Of a DNA stretch of 28,288 bases, positions 7,922 through 15,824 are shown one piece after another. The stretch spans positions 1-28,288 of the forward strand of contig CALGGN010000434.1 in the NCBI GenBank assembly GCA_937915915.1, read 5' to 3'. The position numbers were made by a program, and so were the translations under genes. This DNA comes from an uncultured Selenomonas sp. (GTDB lineage Bacteria > Bacillota > Negativicutes > Selenomonadales > Selenomonadaceae). Position 1 is the stretch's first letter. Every line of letters starts with the position of its first letter. Under the pieces are notes generated by a model. The model was not told where the DNA came from. It was given only the letters and a program-made list of their open reading frames with translations, and made no database searches.

Positions 7922-9931
7922 CTACCTGCCTTCCAGCAGCCGTTCATCCAGCTTGGCCCCATACTTCGCTCTCCACCATGAAATGCTCCTTACCGCATCG
8001 ATATACCGCTCCATCTCCTCACGGTCCACTTCCCCGACAGTGCCGTTGACCGCTTCCAGTTCCAAGGGGATCACATCCGTCCTCCCCATGGCCCTCCGCG
8101 TCATCCAGAACCCATAGTTCACCGCACGCCGATTCGTGCGGCTCATGCTGCTGCCCAGCGCATCGTATTCAAATCCCTCGGGCGCGATCAGCTCCACGAT
8201 TGTCGGCACGATATCGATCTGGCTGCCCGCCGCATCCGGCAGCATCAGCCCATGATGCACGCCTTTTCCCGTGATGATGAAAGGAATGCCGTAGCGCTCA
8301 TAGTCCGAGGGCGTCTTATCCATGTTGTAGCGGTCCGCATGATCCCCGACCACCACGATCAGACTGTCCGGCAGCTCAGTTTTGACCTTTGCGATGAATC
8401 CCGCAAGCTCGCGATCCGCATACCAGTAGTGCCCCAGCTCCCGCAGCAGCGCTTCGTCATCCCGTGCTTCCTCCGGCAGCGCCCTGCACACCTCGTCCTT
8501 CGGAAACCCTTCTGCCTCCAGATCCACATCGTAGGGGGAATGATTCGACGCATTCAGGATCACATGGAAACTTGCCCTTTCCCTTGGCACACCTGCCAAC
8601 ACACGCGCATAAAGGTATTTGTCCTCACAGCCCCAGACGCTTCCCGGCACTTCCCCGAAATCGCCGCGGCTGAAGAAATGCTCATAGCCCTGCGCCTGCG
8701 TGAACGCGCCGATGCGCTCCCATGTCGCCGGCCCCGCATACCAGAAATAGGTTTCGTACCCCAGCCGCTGCATCTGCGGGGCGCTTGCCGTGGGATACGG
8801 CCCTGCAAAAGCCTCCGGCATCGTCGTGAGATAGAGATTCGCATCCGCCAGCCCCGTCACGACACCCGTGACCGCTGACACGGTGCTGGCTCCGTTCGGC
8901 AGGAAGGCCGGCACATAGTCGCTGTCCTCCGCCCGGATGACTTCCCGCATGCCATCCGCGATATGCAGCGGCGCATACTGCTCCAAAAGCGGCCAGTTCG
9001 CATAACTCTCCGAAAGAACCACGAAGACATGCTTCGGCTGCTCCAGCTGCGCCCCCTGTGCACGGCGATGCAGGTACGCATCCAGATCGTCCGTATCCGC
9101 CGCACGCCCGGAAAGCCCCGCCGCAAGCCGCCGGATATCCTCCGCCGTAAAATCCAGTCCGTTGCATGCCAGCATGCGGTGCTGCAGGACATAGCCGCGG
9201 TAGACCGCCTGCACATTGTCCAAAATCGCTTCATTCAGGAACGGGTCCCGCGTGACGCCCGCGTTTTCCCAATCCACGGCATTCTGCCAGGAAAGGCTGC
9301 CGCCGAACAGCCCCAGCAGGACCACCAGACAGCATCCCCCAAGATAAAGCCCCCGTCCGATCCAAACGACCGGTTTCGGAAGATTGAGCCATGAAACCGC
9401 GCCAAACATCTTCCGGCACAAAAAAAACTGCAGGCACCGCCACAGGACATAAGCCAGCAGCAGCGCCCCCGCAAGCCGTACCGGCAGGTAAAACTCCTGC
9501 ACAAAAGACCAGAAGAGCGCTCCCACATCATCGTTGGCAGTATTGAACAAAAGCTGATGGAAATTGGAATGGAACTGCCGATAATACGGAAAACTCGCCA
9601 CATATAGAATGGAAAGGGTGACAAGCTCAAAGCCTGTCACCGCTCTCCACATGTATAGTTCGCCCCGCTCCCAGACGTAATGAAGAAAACATGCCGGAAC
9701 AAAGTCCACAAGCGTCAGGGCTCCCGCGCTCTGGCAGCTAAGCTTTGCGCCCCGCCAGAACGCAACCTGAAAATCACCCGCCGTAACGCCCGCTCCCGCA
9801 TATTCCTGCATCCAGCATAGGAAAAAGACGCGAAACGCGATAAGCACCAGCAAAAAAAACAGGAAACACCGCAGCCCTTTGGAAAGAACCGCTTCCAAAT
9901 GCTGCCACGAAAACACGGACACACGCCTCAT
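7922..9931 (-). CDS. LTA-synthase / OpgB-like membrane phosphotransferase (sulfatase fold)
   Basis: A 669-residue protein with an N-terminal membrane part (hydrophobic segments around residues 20-40, 70-87, 100-115, 145-170 and 190-212) and an extracytoplasmic sulfatase-fold domain from ~298. Metal and nucleophile motifs are in place: VVLSESY with Glu308, NGAST with Thr350 as likely nucleophile, NHSPYD with His464, and VVVGDHADR with Asp530-His531. Relatives transfer glycerol phosphate from phosphatidylglycerol to lipoteichoic acid or to periplasmic glucans. In an outer-membrane Firmicute lipoteichoic acid is not expected, so an OpgB-like or surface-glycan decoration role is more plausible. 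Its start overlaps the upstream DeoR regulator by four bases (ATGA), implying translational coupling. The substrate is not determinable from sequence. Confidence 0.8.
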   Translation of the reverse strand: MRRVSVFSWQHLEAVLSKGLRCFLFFLLVLIAFRVFFLCWMQEYAGAGVTAGDFQVAFWRGAKLSCQSAGALTLVDFVPACFLHYVWERGELYMWRAVTGFELVTLSILYVASFPYYRQFHSNFHQLLFNTANDDVGALFWSFVQEFYLPVRLAGALLLAYVLWRCLQFFLCRKMFGAVSWLNLPKPVVWIGRGLYLGGCCLVVLLGLFGGSLSWQNAVDWENAGVTRDPFLNEAILDNVQAVYRGYVLQHRMLACNGLDFTAEDIRRLAAGLSGRAADTDDLDAYLHRRAQGAQLEQPKHVFVVLSESYANWPLLEQYAPLHIADGMREVIRAEDSDYVPAFLPNGASTVSAVTGVVTGLADANLYLTTMPEAFAGPYPTASAPQMQRLGYETYFWYAGPATWERIGAFTQAQGYEHFFSRGDFGEVPGSVWGCEDKYLYARVLAGVPRERASFHVILNASNHSPYDVDLEAEGFPKDEVCRALPEEARDDEALLRELGHYWYADRELAGFIAKVKTELPDSLIVVVGDHADRYNMDKTPSDYERYGIPFIITGKGVHHGLMLPDAAGSQIDIVPTIVELIAPEGFEYDALGSSMSRTNRRAVNYGFWMTRRAMGRTDVIPLELEAVNGTVGEVDREEMERYIDAVRSISWWRAKYGAKLDERLLEGR

Positions 9932-10695
9932 GGCAGCAGGATCTCCACCCCGAATTTCCCCGCGGCCTTGCAGATATCCTCCGCAGGCTCCTCGTCCGTG
10001 ATGATCCCCGAAAGGGTATCCAAGGTCACATAATTATAATTGCCGTCCGAGCTCAGCTTCCGCGCCTCCGCCACCACATAGGCGCGCTTGCTCACGCGGA
10101 TGATGGCCGCCTTGTTGATGCCGTCCTCGATATCGTAGGTCGAAACACTGTTTTCCTTCACATCCACGCCCACGGCGCCGACAAAAGCGATATCTGGCTT
10201 CAGACGGGAGATGAAGTCCAAGGTCATTCCGCCCCAGAAACCATCGCGGCTCTTATTGATCTTTCCGCCGGCAAAGACCAGTTGGATCTTCGGATTATGC
10301 GCAAGCACCACCAGGATATCGATCATGTTCGTGACGACCTTCACCTCGCGGTCCATCTTCACAAGAAGCTCCGCAATCGCAAGATTGCTCGTGGAAATGT
10401 CCAGGAACACCATGTCATGCTCGCCGATGAGACGGACGGCCGCCTGCGCAATGCGGCGCTTGGCCTCCACATCCGTGTCCCGGTGCTTGCTGACCTCCAA
10501 GATGTGAAGGTTCTCGCGGCGTACCACGGCGCCCCCATAGGTGCGCTTCAGCTTCCCCCGCTTTTCCAGCGCCCCCAGATCCTTTCGGATACAGTCTTCC
10601 GTCACCTGAAATTTCTCGCTCAGCTCCTTGACGCGCACCTTTCCGTCCCGCGCCAGCATATCCAGAATACACTCTTGTCGTTCTTCCAGAAACAT
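9928..10695 (-). CDS. DeoR/GlpR-family transcriptional regulator
   Basis: A 255-residue repressor-type protein. Residues ~5-58 form the DeoR winged helix (ECILDMLARDGKVRVKELSE, then an RKDLGALEKRGKLKRTYGGA-type recognition and wing region). Residues ~75-232 form the DeoRC sugar-phosphate sensor domain, including FLDISTSNLAIAELL and VFAGGKIN. DeoR members usually bind phosphorylated sugars or polyols and control adjacent metabolic genes. Here the only co-transcribed gene is the overlapping LTA-synthase-like transferase. A glycerol- or sugar-phosphate effector is therefore an attractive but unproven idea. A good promoter (10742-10770) and a purine-rich repeat tract (10771-10793) lie upstream. 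Confidence 0.88.
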   Translation of the reverse strand: MFLEERQECILDMLARDGKVRVKELSEKFQVTEDCIRKDLGALEKRGKLKRTYGGAVVRRENLHILEVSKHRDTDVEAKRRIAQAAVRLIGEHDMVFLDISTSNLAIAELLVKMDREVKVVTNMIDILVVLAHNPKIQLVFAGGKINKSRDGFWGGMTLDFISRLKPDIAFVGAVGVDVKENSVSTYDIEDGINKAAIIRVSKRAYVVAEARKLSSDGNYNYVTLDTLSGIITDEEPAEDICKAAGKFGVEILLP

Positions 10696-10741
10696 CTCCC
10701 GACCATCCTCATCTCAAAATTGCCCCAGTTCTCTTGCCCCT

Positions 10742-10770
10742 ATTCTACTCCTTTTTATCGGGAAAATCAA
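10742..10770 (-). promoter_or_regulatory. Promoter of the deoR-type / LTA-synthase-like operon
   Basis: The minus strand reads TTGATT (10770-10765), a 17-base spacer and TAGAAT (10747-10742), about 47 bases upstream of the regulator start. This is a good sigma-70/SigA match. Confidence 0.65.
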
Positions 10771-10793
10771 GACGAAAACGAACAAAACAAAGG
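10771..10793 (-). promoter_or_regulatory. Candidate DeoR-type operator (GAAAAC/GAACA repeats)
   Basis: Directly upstream of the -35 the plus strand reads ACGAAAACGAACAAAACAAA, a series of closely spaced (C)GAAAAC / GAACA / AAACAA units. DeoR-family proteins often bind short AT-rich direct repeats next to their own promoter. Autoregulation is inferred. Confidence 0.3.
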
Positions 10794-10869
10794 GGAATTC
10801 ATCATTGACTTGCTATCGACTTGCGAGCAATATCTTCCGAAATCATGGGAGATGCAATGAATTCTCCCC
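10792..10869. repeat. Inverted repeat between the divergent deoR-type and tex promoters
   Basis: GGGGAATTCAT (10792-10802) and ATGAATTCTCCCC (10857-10869) are inverted copies with two extra bases in the right arm, separated by 54 bases. They lie between two divergent promoters and could be a looping operator or a residual mobile-element end. Function is unknown. Confidence 0.35.
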
Positions 10870-10897
10870 ACCATTCCGCAGATTTGCATATTTCCCC

Positions 10898-10926
10898 TGT
10901 GAAAATCTGAACTCCTGCGGTATAAT
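10898..10926 (+). promoter_or_regulatory. Candidate promoter of tex-cobT
   Basis: A perfect TATAAT at 10921-10926 lies 37 bases before the tex ATG. The -35 region at 17-base spacing (TGTGAA, 10898-10903) is only a partial match. Confidence 0.5.
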
Positions 10927-10962
10927 GAAAGGCGTAATTTTGATGTAAAGCAGGTGTTTGAA

Positions 10963-13149
10963 ATGCTGGCAACAGATATCCCCGCAGCGATTGCTGCTGA
11001 ACTCAAGGTAAAGACAAAGCAGGTCGAAGCAACGATCACATTGCTGGACGAGGACAATACCGTTCCGTTCATTTCCCGCTATCGCAAGGAAGCCACAGGC
11101 TCACTGGAGGATGAGCAGATCCGTACGATTGAGGAACGTCTCGGCTATCTGCGCAATCTGGTCAAGCGGCAGGAGGAAATCCTTGCCAAAATCGAGGAAC
11201 AGGGCAAGCTGACAGAAGAGCTCAAAAGCGCCATCGAAAAGGCCCAGAAACTTCAGGAACTGGAAGACCTCTACCTCCCCTATAAGCAAAAAAAGCGCAC
11301 CCGTGCGCAGATTGCAAGGGAACGCGGGCTGGAGCCGCTCGCCAATGCCATGCTGCTCCAGATGCAGGAAAACGGCTCACCCCTTGAGGAAGCGAAGGCC
11401 TTCATTGACGAGAAAAAGGAAATCCCGACAGTCGAGGATGCACTCGCGGGAGCGCGGGATATCGTGGCGGAGACGGTCGTGGAGGATGCAGCGCTCCGCA
11501 AGGACATGCGCTCGCTCCTGCAGCGCACGGCCACCATCGTGACCGAACTGGATGCAGAAGCTGAGGAAGCGCAGACCTTCCTCATGTACGAGAACTACGA
11601 GGAGCCTGTGCGCACCTTGCCGTCCCACCGCATTCTCGCCATCAACCGGGGCGAGAAAAAAGGCTGCCTGAAGGTCAGGCTCAATACCGATCACGAAAAG
11701 AATATCGAGCGCATTTTCCGGAAGATCCACCAGCGCCCCTCCATCTACGAAGAAGAACTTCATCTGGCCATCGAGGGCGGATACAAGCGCCTCCTGTTCC
11801 CCGCATTGGAGCGCGACATCCGAAGCGAGCTCACGGAAGGTGCAGAGGCGCAGGCCATCCGCATCTTCGGCGCGAACCTGCGCCAGCTCCTGCTGCAGGC
11901 CCCCCTTGCAGGGCATGTGGTGATGGGCCTCGACCCCGGCTACCGCACGGGCTGCAAGATGGCCATCGTGGACGCCACCGGACAGGTCATTGACCATGGC
12001 GTATTGCAGGTCACGAAAGGCGACGCGGAAAAAGAGGCTTCCGCCAAAAAAGCCCTTGCGCTCATCAAGAAGCATCATGTGACGCTGCTTTCCATCGGCA
12101 ACGGCACAGCCTCCTATGAAACGGAACAATTTGCCGCCGATCTCATCCGCGACAATCATCTGGATATCCACTACCTGATCACAAACGAGGCAGGCGCCTC
12201 CGTCTACTCTGCCTCCAAGCTGGCAAAGGAGGAACTTCCCGAATATGATGTCACCATCCGCGGCGCGGTCTCCATTGCCCGCCGCGTGCAGGACCCCTTG
12301 GCGGAACTCGTGAAAATCGATCCGAAGGCAATCGGCGTCGGACAGTACCAGCACGATGTCAACCAGAAGGAGCTTTCCCAATCCCTCGATGCCACCATCG
12401 AGTCCGCAGTGAACCATGTGGGCGTGGATCTCAATACCGCATCCGGCGAGCTGTTGAAGCATATCGCGGGCATCAATGCGACCATTGCAAAGAATATCGT
12501 CAGCTACCGCAACGAGCACGGAAAATTCCAGAACCGCCGCCAACTCCTGAAAGTGACCCGCCTTGGCCCTGCGGCGTTCACGCAGTGCGCGGGCTTCCTG
12601 CGCATCCACGCCGCGGAGAACTCGCTGGACAATACGCCTGTCCATCCGGAATCCTACGAACTCGCGGAAAAAATCCTGGCGAAGCTCGGATTCGAACTTT
12701 CCGACCTGCACGACAAGGAGCAGCTCGCCATGCTCGCCGCAAAGTGCAAGCTTGTAAATGAAGAAAAGCTCGCGAAGGAGTTGGACGCAGGGCTTCCCAC
12801 CGTCCACGATATCCTTGCTGCCCTTGTCCGTCCCGGACGGGATCCGCGCGAGGATCTGCCTGCGCCGCTCACACGGCAGGCCATTGTGAAGCTCTCCGAC
12901 CTCAAGCCCGGCACGATCATGCGCGGAACGGTGCGCAATATCACAGACTTTGGCGCTTTCGTGGACATCGGGATCAAGACCGCAGGGCTTATCCATATTT
13001 CCGAGCTCAGCAACAAGCGCGTCAAGCATCCGTTGGATGTCATCTCCGTCGGGGACATTCTCAACGTCATGATCATCAGCGTGGACGAGAACCGAGGACG
13101 CATCGGGCTTTCCCTGAAGCAGGTGCCGAAGGAGGAAAAAGTTTCATGA
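10963..13149 (+). CDS. tex: Tex family RNA-binding transcription accessory protein
   Basis: A 728-residue Tex protein (cytoplasmic; binds nucleic acid and associates with transcription). Domain order is standard: an N-terminal helical Tex_N domain with LLDEDNTVPFISRYRKEATG, a YqgF-like RNase-H fold beginning at MGLDPGYRTGCKMAIVD (~residue 321), a helix-hairpin-helix segment around 490-550, and a C-terminal S1 domain (~650-722: GTVRNITDFGAFVDIG...GLIHISELS). Length is normal for the family. A GTG nine bases upstream (10954) is in frame, but AGGTG is correctly spaced for the ATG at 10963. The stop overlaps the start of the CobT gene (ATGA at 13146-13149), so the two are translationally coupled, an unusual pairing of a general transcription factor with a cobamide enzyme. 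Confidence 0.95.
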   Translation: MLATDIPAAIAAELKVKTKQVEATITLLDEDNTVPFISRYRKEATGSLEDEQIRTIEERLGYLRNLVKRQEEILAKIEEQGKLTEELKSAIEKAQKLQELEDLYLPYKQKKRTRAQIARERGLEPLANAMLLQMQENGSPLEEAKAFIDEKKEIPTVEDALAGARDIVAETVVEDAALRKDMRSLLQRTATIVTELDAEAEEAQTFLMYENYEEPVRTLPSHRILAINRGEKKGCLKVRLNTDHEKNIERIFRKIHQRPSIYEEELHLAIEGGYKRLLFPALERDIRSELTEGAEAQAIRIFGANLRQLLLQAPLAGHVVMGLDPGYRTGCKMAIVDATGQVIDHGVLQVTKGDAEKEASAKKALALIKKHHVTLLSIGNGTASYETEQFAADLIRDNHLDIHYLITNEAGASVYSASKLAKEELPEYDVTIRGAVSIARRVQDPLAELVKIDPKAIGVGQYQHDVNQKELSQSLDATIESAVNHVGVDLNTASGELLKHIAGINATIAKNIVSYRNEHGKFQNRRQLLKVTRLGPAAFTQCAGFLRIHAAENSLDNTPVHPESYELAEKILAKLGFELSDLHDKEQLAMLAAKCKLVNEEKLAKELDAGLPTVHDILAALVRPGRDPREDLPAPLTRQAIVKLSDLKPGTIMRGTVRNITDFGAFVDIGIKTAGLIHISELSNKRVKHPLDVISVGDILNVMIISVDENRGRIGLSLKQVPKEEKVS

Positions 13150-15173
13150 CCTTTCTCGAAGAGACGATCCGGCGGATTGCCCCGCCGGATCAGCACATAT
13201 CCGCAGAAGTCGAAAAGCGGCTCTCCCAAAGCTTTCCAAAAGCTGGGACACTTGGCGCACTGAGGGATCTGCTGCTCCAATACGCCAGCATCATCGGAAA
13301 TGCAGCGCCGGAACTGCCGAAGAAATGCACCATCATCTGCTGCGCGGATCATGGCGTCGCAGAAACAGGGGTCAGCGCCTATCCGCCTAAGACCACAGTG
13401 GAGATGACCGCCAATTATCTCATTTCACGCGGCGGGACAGCCAACGCATTCTCCAATTTCGCAGGCTCCGACCTCCTGGTCATCGATATGGGAATTGCCG
13501 CAGATACCGGCGACATCCCCGGCCTGGTGGACCGCAAAATCGCATACGGAACCCAAAACTGCACCAAAGGGCCGGCCATGACACGGGAACAGGCGCTTCA
13601 GTCCATCGAGACAGGCATCCGCATTGCGGCAGCCTGTGCCGAAAACGGCTATACCTGCATCCTTCCGGGGGAAATGGGCATCGCGAATACTACCTCCAGC
13701 GCCGCGATCTGCTCCGTGCTCTGCAACATCAGCGCCGAACAGGCAACCGGACGCGGCACGAATATCTCCGACGAACGCCTGCAGCACAAGATTTCCGTCG
13801 TGAAGCAGGCGATCGAAATCAATGCGCCGGACCCGACGGACGGCGTTGATGTGCTCGCAAAGGTCGGAGGCTTTGAGCTGGGCTGCATCGCGGGACTCAT
13901 CCTCGGCGCGGCTGCTCATCATGCCGCTGTCATATTGGATGGCTTCAATACAGGTGCAGCGGCCCTGATTGCAACGACCATCGCGCCCGAAAGCAGGGGC
14001 TATCTCATAGGCTCCCACCTAGCTGCCGAGGAAGGACATCAAGCCGTGCTGAAGAGGCTCGGCATCGACCCCTACATGCACCTCCAGCTCCGTCTGGGAG
14101 AAGCCGCCGGCTCCTCCCTTGCGGCCAATCTGCTGGATGCTGTCATCCGTCTCTATCAGACGCTGACGACGGAAAGCGATAAATCTCCTCTGGCGCTTTT
14201 CGAGGAGGAGGTCATGGATGGCATCGCCCCCAAGGTCACGGACAAGACCTTCAATTTCTATCTCAATACCATGCCGGCCCTGAGCCGCTCCTTTATGGAG
14301 AAATGCCAGACGCGCATCGATCATCTTGCCAAGCCGCTTTACAGCCTTGGTAGCCTAGAGCAGATCATGGTGCAGCTTGCGGGAGTTCTGGATGAGGAAC
14401 GCCCTCGCCAGAACACACCGCGCGTCATGCTCTGCTTTGCCCCTGCGGATTTGGAGGCGGTGGCGGCAGCAGAGGCCAGAGAAAAGGAAGAGGAGGAGCG
14501 CCTGATGAACCGCACGGGCGACACCATCGAGCTCAGTGAGGATATCTCCGGGCTGTACGCGGGGCTCCTGTCCGAATCCGATCTGCGCGCCATGCAGTCC
14601 TTTGTGATCCATGCCGATGTGGAAGGTTTCATGGCATATCTGCGGGACAACCTCCCCCCCACTGCCGCCTTCAACTTTGGGCGGATGATTGCGGAGGATA
14701 TCACCTTCACGACCCCCTTGCTTGCCGTCACATGCATGACGCCGAAGGAAGCGCCGCTCTCCATCAGCGAGGAATTGCAGGCCGCGCTTTTGGACGAAAA
14801 CGGCAATCTGAAATATGCGGCAGAGGATTTCCTGTCCCATGTCCCCAAACATCTGCAGGGCATGGTCTCAGCCCTGATGGGCGCACTGATTGCCGGCTCC
14901 CACAACAGCTCTCTCATCGTTTTGGACAATCCCGCGACGGAAATCATCGCACGCTACACAGAGCAGCTCTGTCCTGCCATCCGGCCTTATATCCTGCACA
15001 CGCAGCCAACGCTGCTGCAGCTCGGCATGACCATGGACGGAGGCGGCGTTGCCTGTCTCGGCATCAGCATCATTGATGCAGCGCTGCACATGCTCAACGA
15101 TATGAAAACCTTTGAAGAAACCAGCGTTTCCATTGCCGCAGACGGCCCGGGCGCAAAAAAACAGCAACTTTGA
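13146..15173 (+). CDS. cobT: Tandem CobT-like phosphoribosyltransferase: active CobT fused to degenerate second CobT (ArsAB-like)
   Basis: A 675-residue protein, nearly twice the normal CobT length (~350). Residues 1-343 are a complete nicotinate-nucleotide:dimethylbenzimidazole phosphoribosyltransferase: CADHGVAETGVSAYP near 66-80, GEMGIANTTSSA with Glu176, DGFNTGAAAL at 265-274, and RLGEAAG whose Glu319 corresponds to the catalytic base. Residues ~395-665 repeat the fold in degenerate form. LEQIMVQLAGVLDEERP matches the CobT N-terminus, CFAPAD replaces CCADHG, VLDNPATEIIARY matches the glycan/base loop segment, and TMDGGGVACLGISIIDAAL replaces the RLGEAAG helix, losing the Glu. No GEMGxxNTT motif is present in the second half. 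CobT activates the lower-ligand base for cobamide synthesis. Known ArsA/ArsB of Sporomusa are separate CobT homologues that activate phenol and p-cresol. This gene looks like that pair in one chain; base specificity is inferred. It overlaps tex by four bases. Confidence 0.85.
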   Translation: MTFLEETIRRIAPPDQHISAEVEKRLSQSFPKAGTLGALRDLLLQYASIIGNAAPELPKKCTIICCADHGVAETGVSAYPPKTTVEMTANYLISRGGTANAFSNFAGSDLLVIDMGIAADTGDIPGLVDRKIAYGTQNCTKGPAMTREQALQSIETGIRIAAACAENGYTCILPGEMGIANTTSSAAICSVLCNISAEQATGRGTNISDERLQHKISVVKQAIEINAPDPTDGVDVLAKVGGFELGCIAGLILGAAAHHAAVILDGFNTGAAALIATTIAPESRGYLIGSHLAAEEGHQAVLKRLGIDPYMHLQLRLGEAAGSSLAANLLDAVIRLYQTLTTESDKSPLALFEEEVMDGIAPKVTDKTFNFYLNTMPALSRSFMEKCQTRIDHLAKPLYSLGSLEQIMVQLAGVLDEERPRQNTPRVMLCFAPADLEAVAAAEAREKEEEERLMNRTGDTIELSEDISGLYAGLLSESDLRAMQSFVIHADVEGFMAYLRDNLPPTAAFNFGRMIAEDITFTTPLLAVTCMTPKEAPLSISEELQAALLDENGNLKYAAEDFLSHVPKHLQGMVSALMGALIAGSHNSSLIVLDNPATEIIARYTEQLCPAIRPYILHTQPTLLQLGMTMDGGGVACLGISIIDAALHMLNDMKTFEETSVSIAADGPGAKKQQL

Positions 15174-15183
15174 AAACAATGAT

Positions 15184-15310
15184 TTATCCACACTGCACAG
15201 AGCAAAAACAGTGGATAAAGTGGATAACTTCCCGCAAATGACTCAAATTCTTAGGATATCCGGCAATGTTATCCACATTTCTCAGAGGATAACTCCCCAT
15301 GTTATCCACA
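15184..15310. other. DnaA-box cluster
   Basis: Three perfect TTATCCACA boxes occur at 15184-15192, 15269-15277 and 15302-15310. Two abutting AGTGGATAA boxes (one mismatch to the reverse consensus) are at 15210-15218 and 15219-15227, and a two-mismatch AGAGGATAA is at 15284-15292. Six boxes in 127 bp of noncoding DNA is far above chance. None of dnaA, dnaN, rpmH or gyrB is nearby, so a DnaA titration or regulatory cluster is more likely than the origin. Confidence 0.6.
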
Positions 15311-15331
15311 CCGGCAAAGTGTCCACGAGCG

Positions 15332-15371
15332 AAAAACCTCGAAAGAACGAAACTGTTCTTTCGAGGTTTTT
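15332..15371. terminator. Bidirectional terminator between cobT and rpiB
   Basis: AAAAACCTCGAAAGAAC (15332-15348) pairs perfectly over 17 bp with 15355-15371 around the loop GAAACT, with A-tracts and T-tracts on both sides. It serves the convergent cobT and rpiB transcripts. Confidence 0.9.
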
Positions 15372-15383
15372 GCACCTATGGAT

Positions 15384-15824
15384 TCATCTGCCTTCCAACG
15401 CCATAATCTTGTCAACACGCCGCGCATGACGCCCGCCGGTGAATTCCTCTTTCACCCAGACACGCACGATTTCTCCCGCAGGCCCGAACCCCAGCACACG
15501 GCCTCCCATGGCCAGCACATTCGCATCATTGTGCTGACGCGCCATACGGGCAGAATACACATCGTTGCAGAGCGCACAGCGGATTCCCTTGATCTTGTTC
15601 GCCGCCATGGAAATGCCGATCCCTGTGCCGCAGAGCACGATGCCGCGCTCCGACCTGCCGCCGGTCACATCCGCACAGACCTTTTCCGCGATATCCGGAT
15701 AGTCCACGGACTCCTTGCCGAAGGTACCGACATCCGTCACCTCGACGCCAAGCTCCTTCAGGACCATCTTGACTTCCTCCTTGAGATCCACAGCGCCATG
15801 ATCGCTTCCGATTGTGATTTTCAA
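15384..15824 (-). CDS. rpiB: Ribose 5-phosphate isomerase B
   Basis: A 146-residue RpiB/LacAB-family sugar-phosphate isomerase interconverting ribose 5-phosphate and ribulose 5-phosphate in the cytoplasm. Diagnostic segments are KITIGSDHGAVDLK at the N-terminus, VDYPDIAEKV, GIVLCGTGIGISMAANK containing the catalytic Cys, and ARQHNDANVLAMGGR. The frame is open further upstream inside the MATE gene, but homology begins at MKITIG, encoded by a TTG at 15824 with AAGGAG ten bases upstream. That TTG overlaps the MATE stop codon (TTGA), indicating coupled translation. Length is normal for RpiB. Confidence 0.93.
   Translation of the reverse strand: MKITIGSDHGAVDLKEEVKMVLKELGVEVTDVGTFGKESVDYPDIAEKVCADVTGGRSERGIVLCGTGIGISMAANKIKGIRCALCNDVYSARMARQHNDANVLAMGGRVLGFGPAGEIVRVWVKEEFTGGRHARRVDKIMALEGR

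Noticed and set aside
7922..9931. Assignment as a true lipoteichoic acid synthase (ltaS).
   Set aside because: The fold matches, but other evidence points to an outer-membrane organism and no teichoic-acid genes are nearby; kept as LtaS/OpgB-like without a symbol.
10870..10962. Cobalamin riboswitch controlling the tex-cobT unit.
   Set aside because: The leader after the TATAAT is only about 30 bases, with no room for the B12-box architecture.
15174..15331. Chromosomal origin of replication.
   Set aside because: DnaA boxes are abundant, but no dnaA, dnaN, rpmH, gyrB or clear AT-rich unwinding region adjoins them; listed as a DnaA-box cluster instead.
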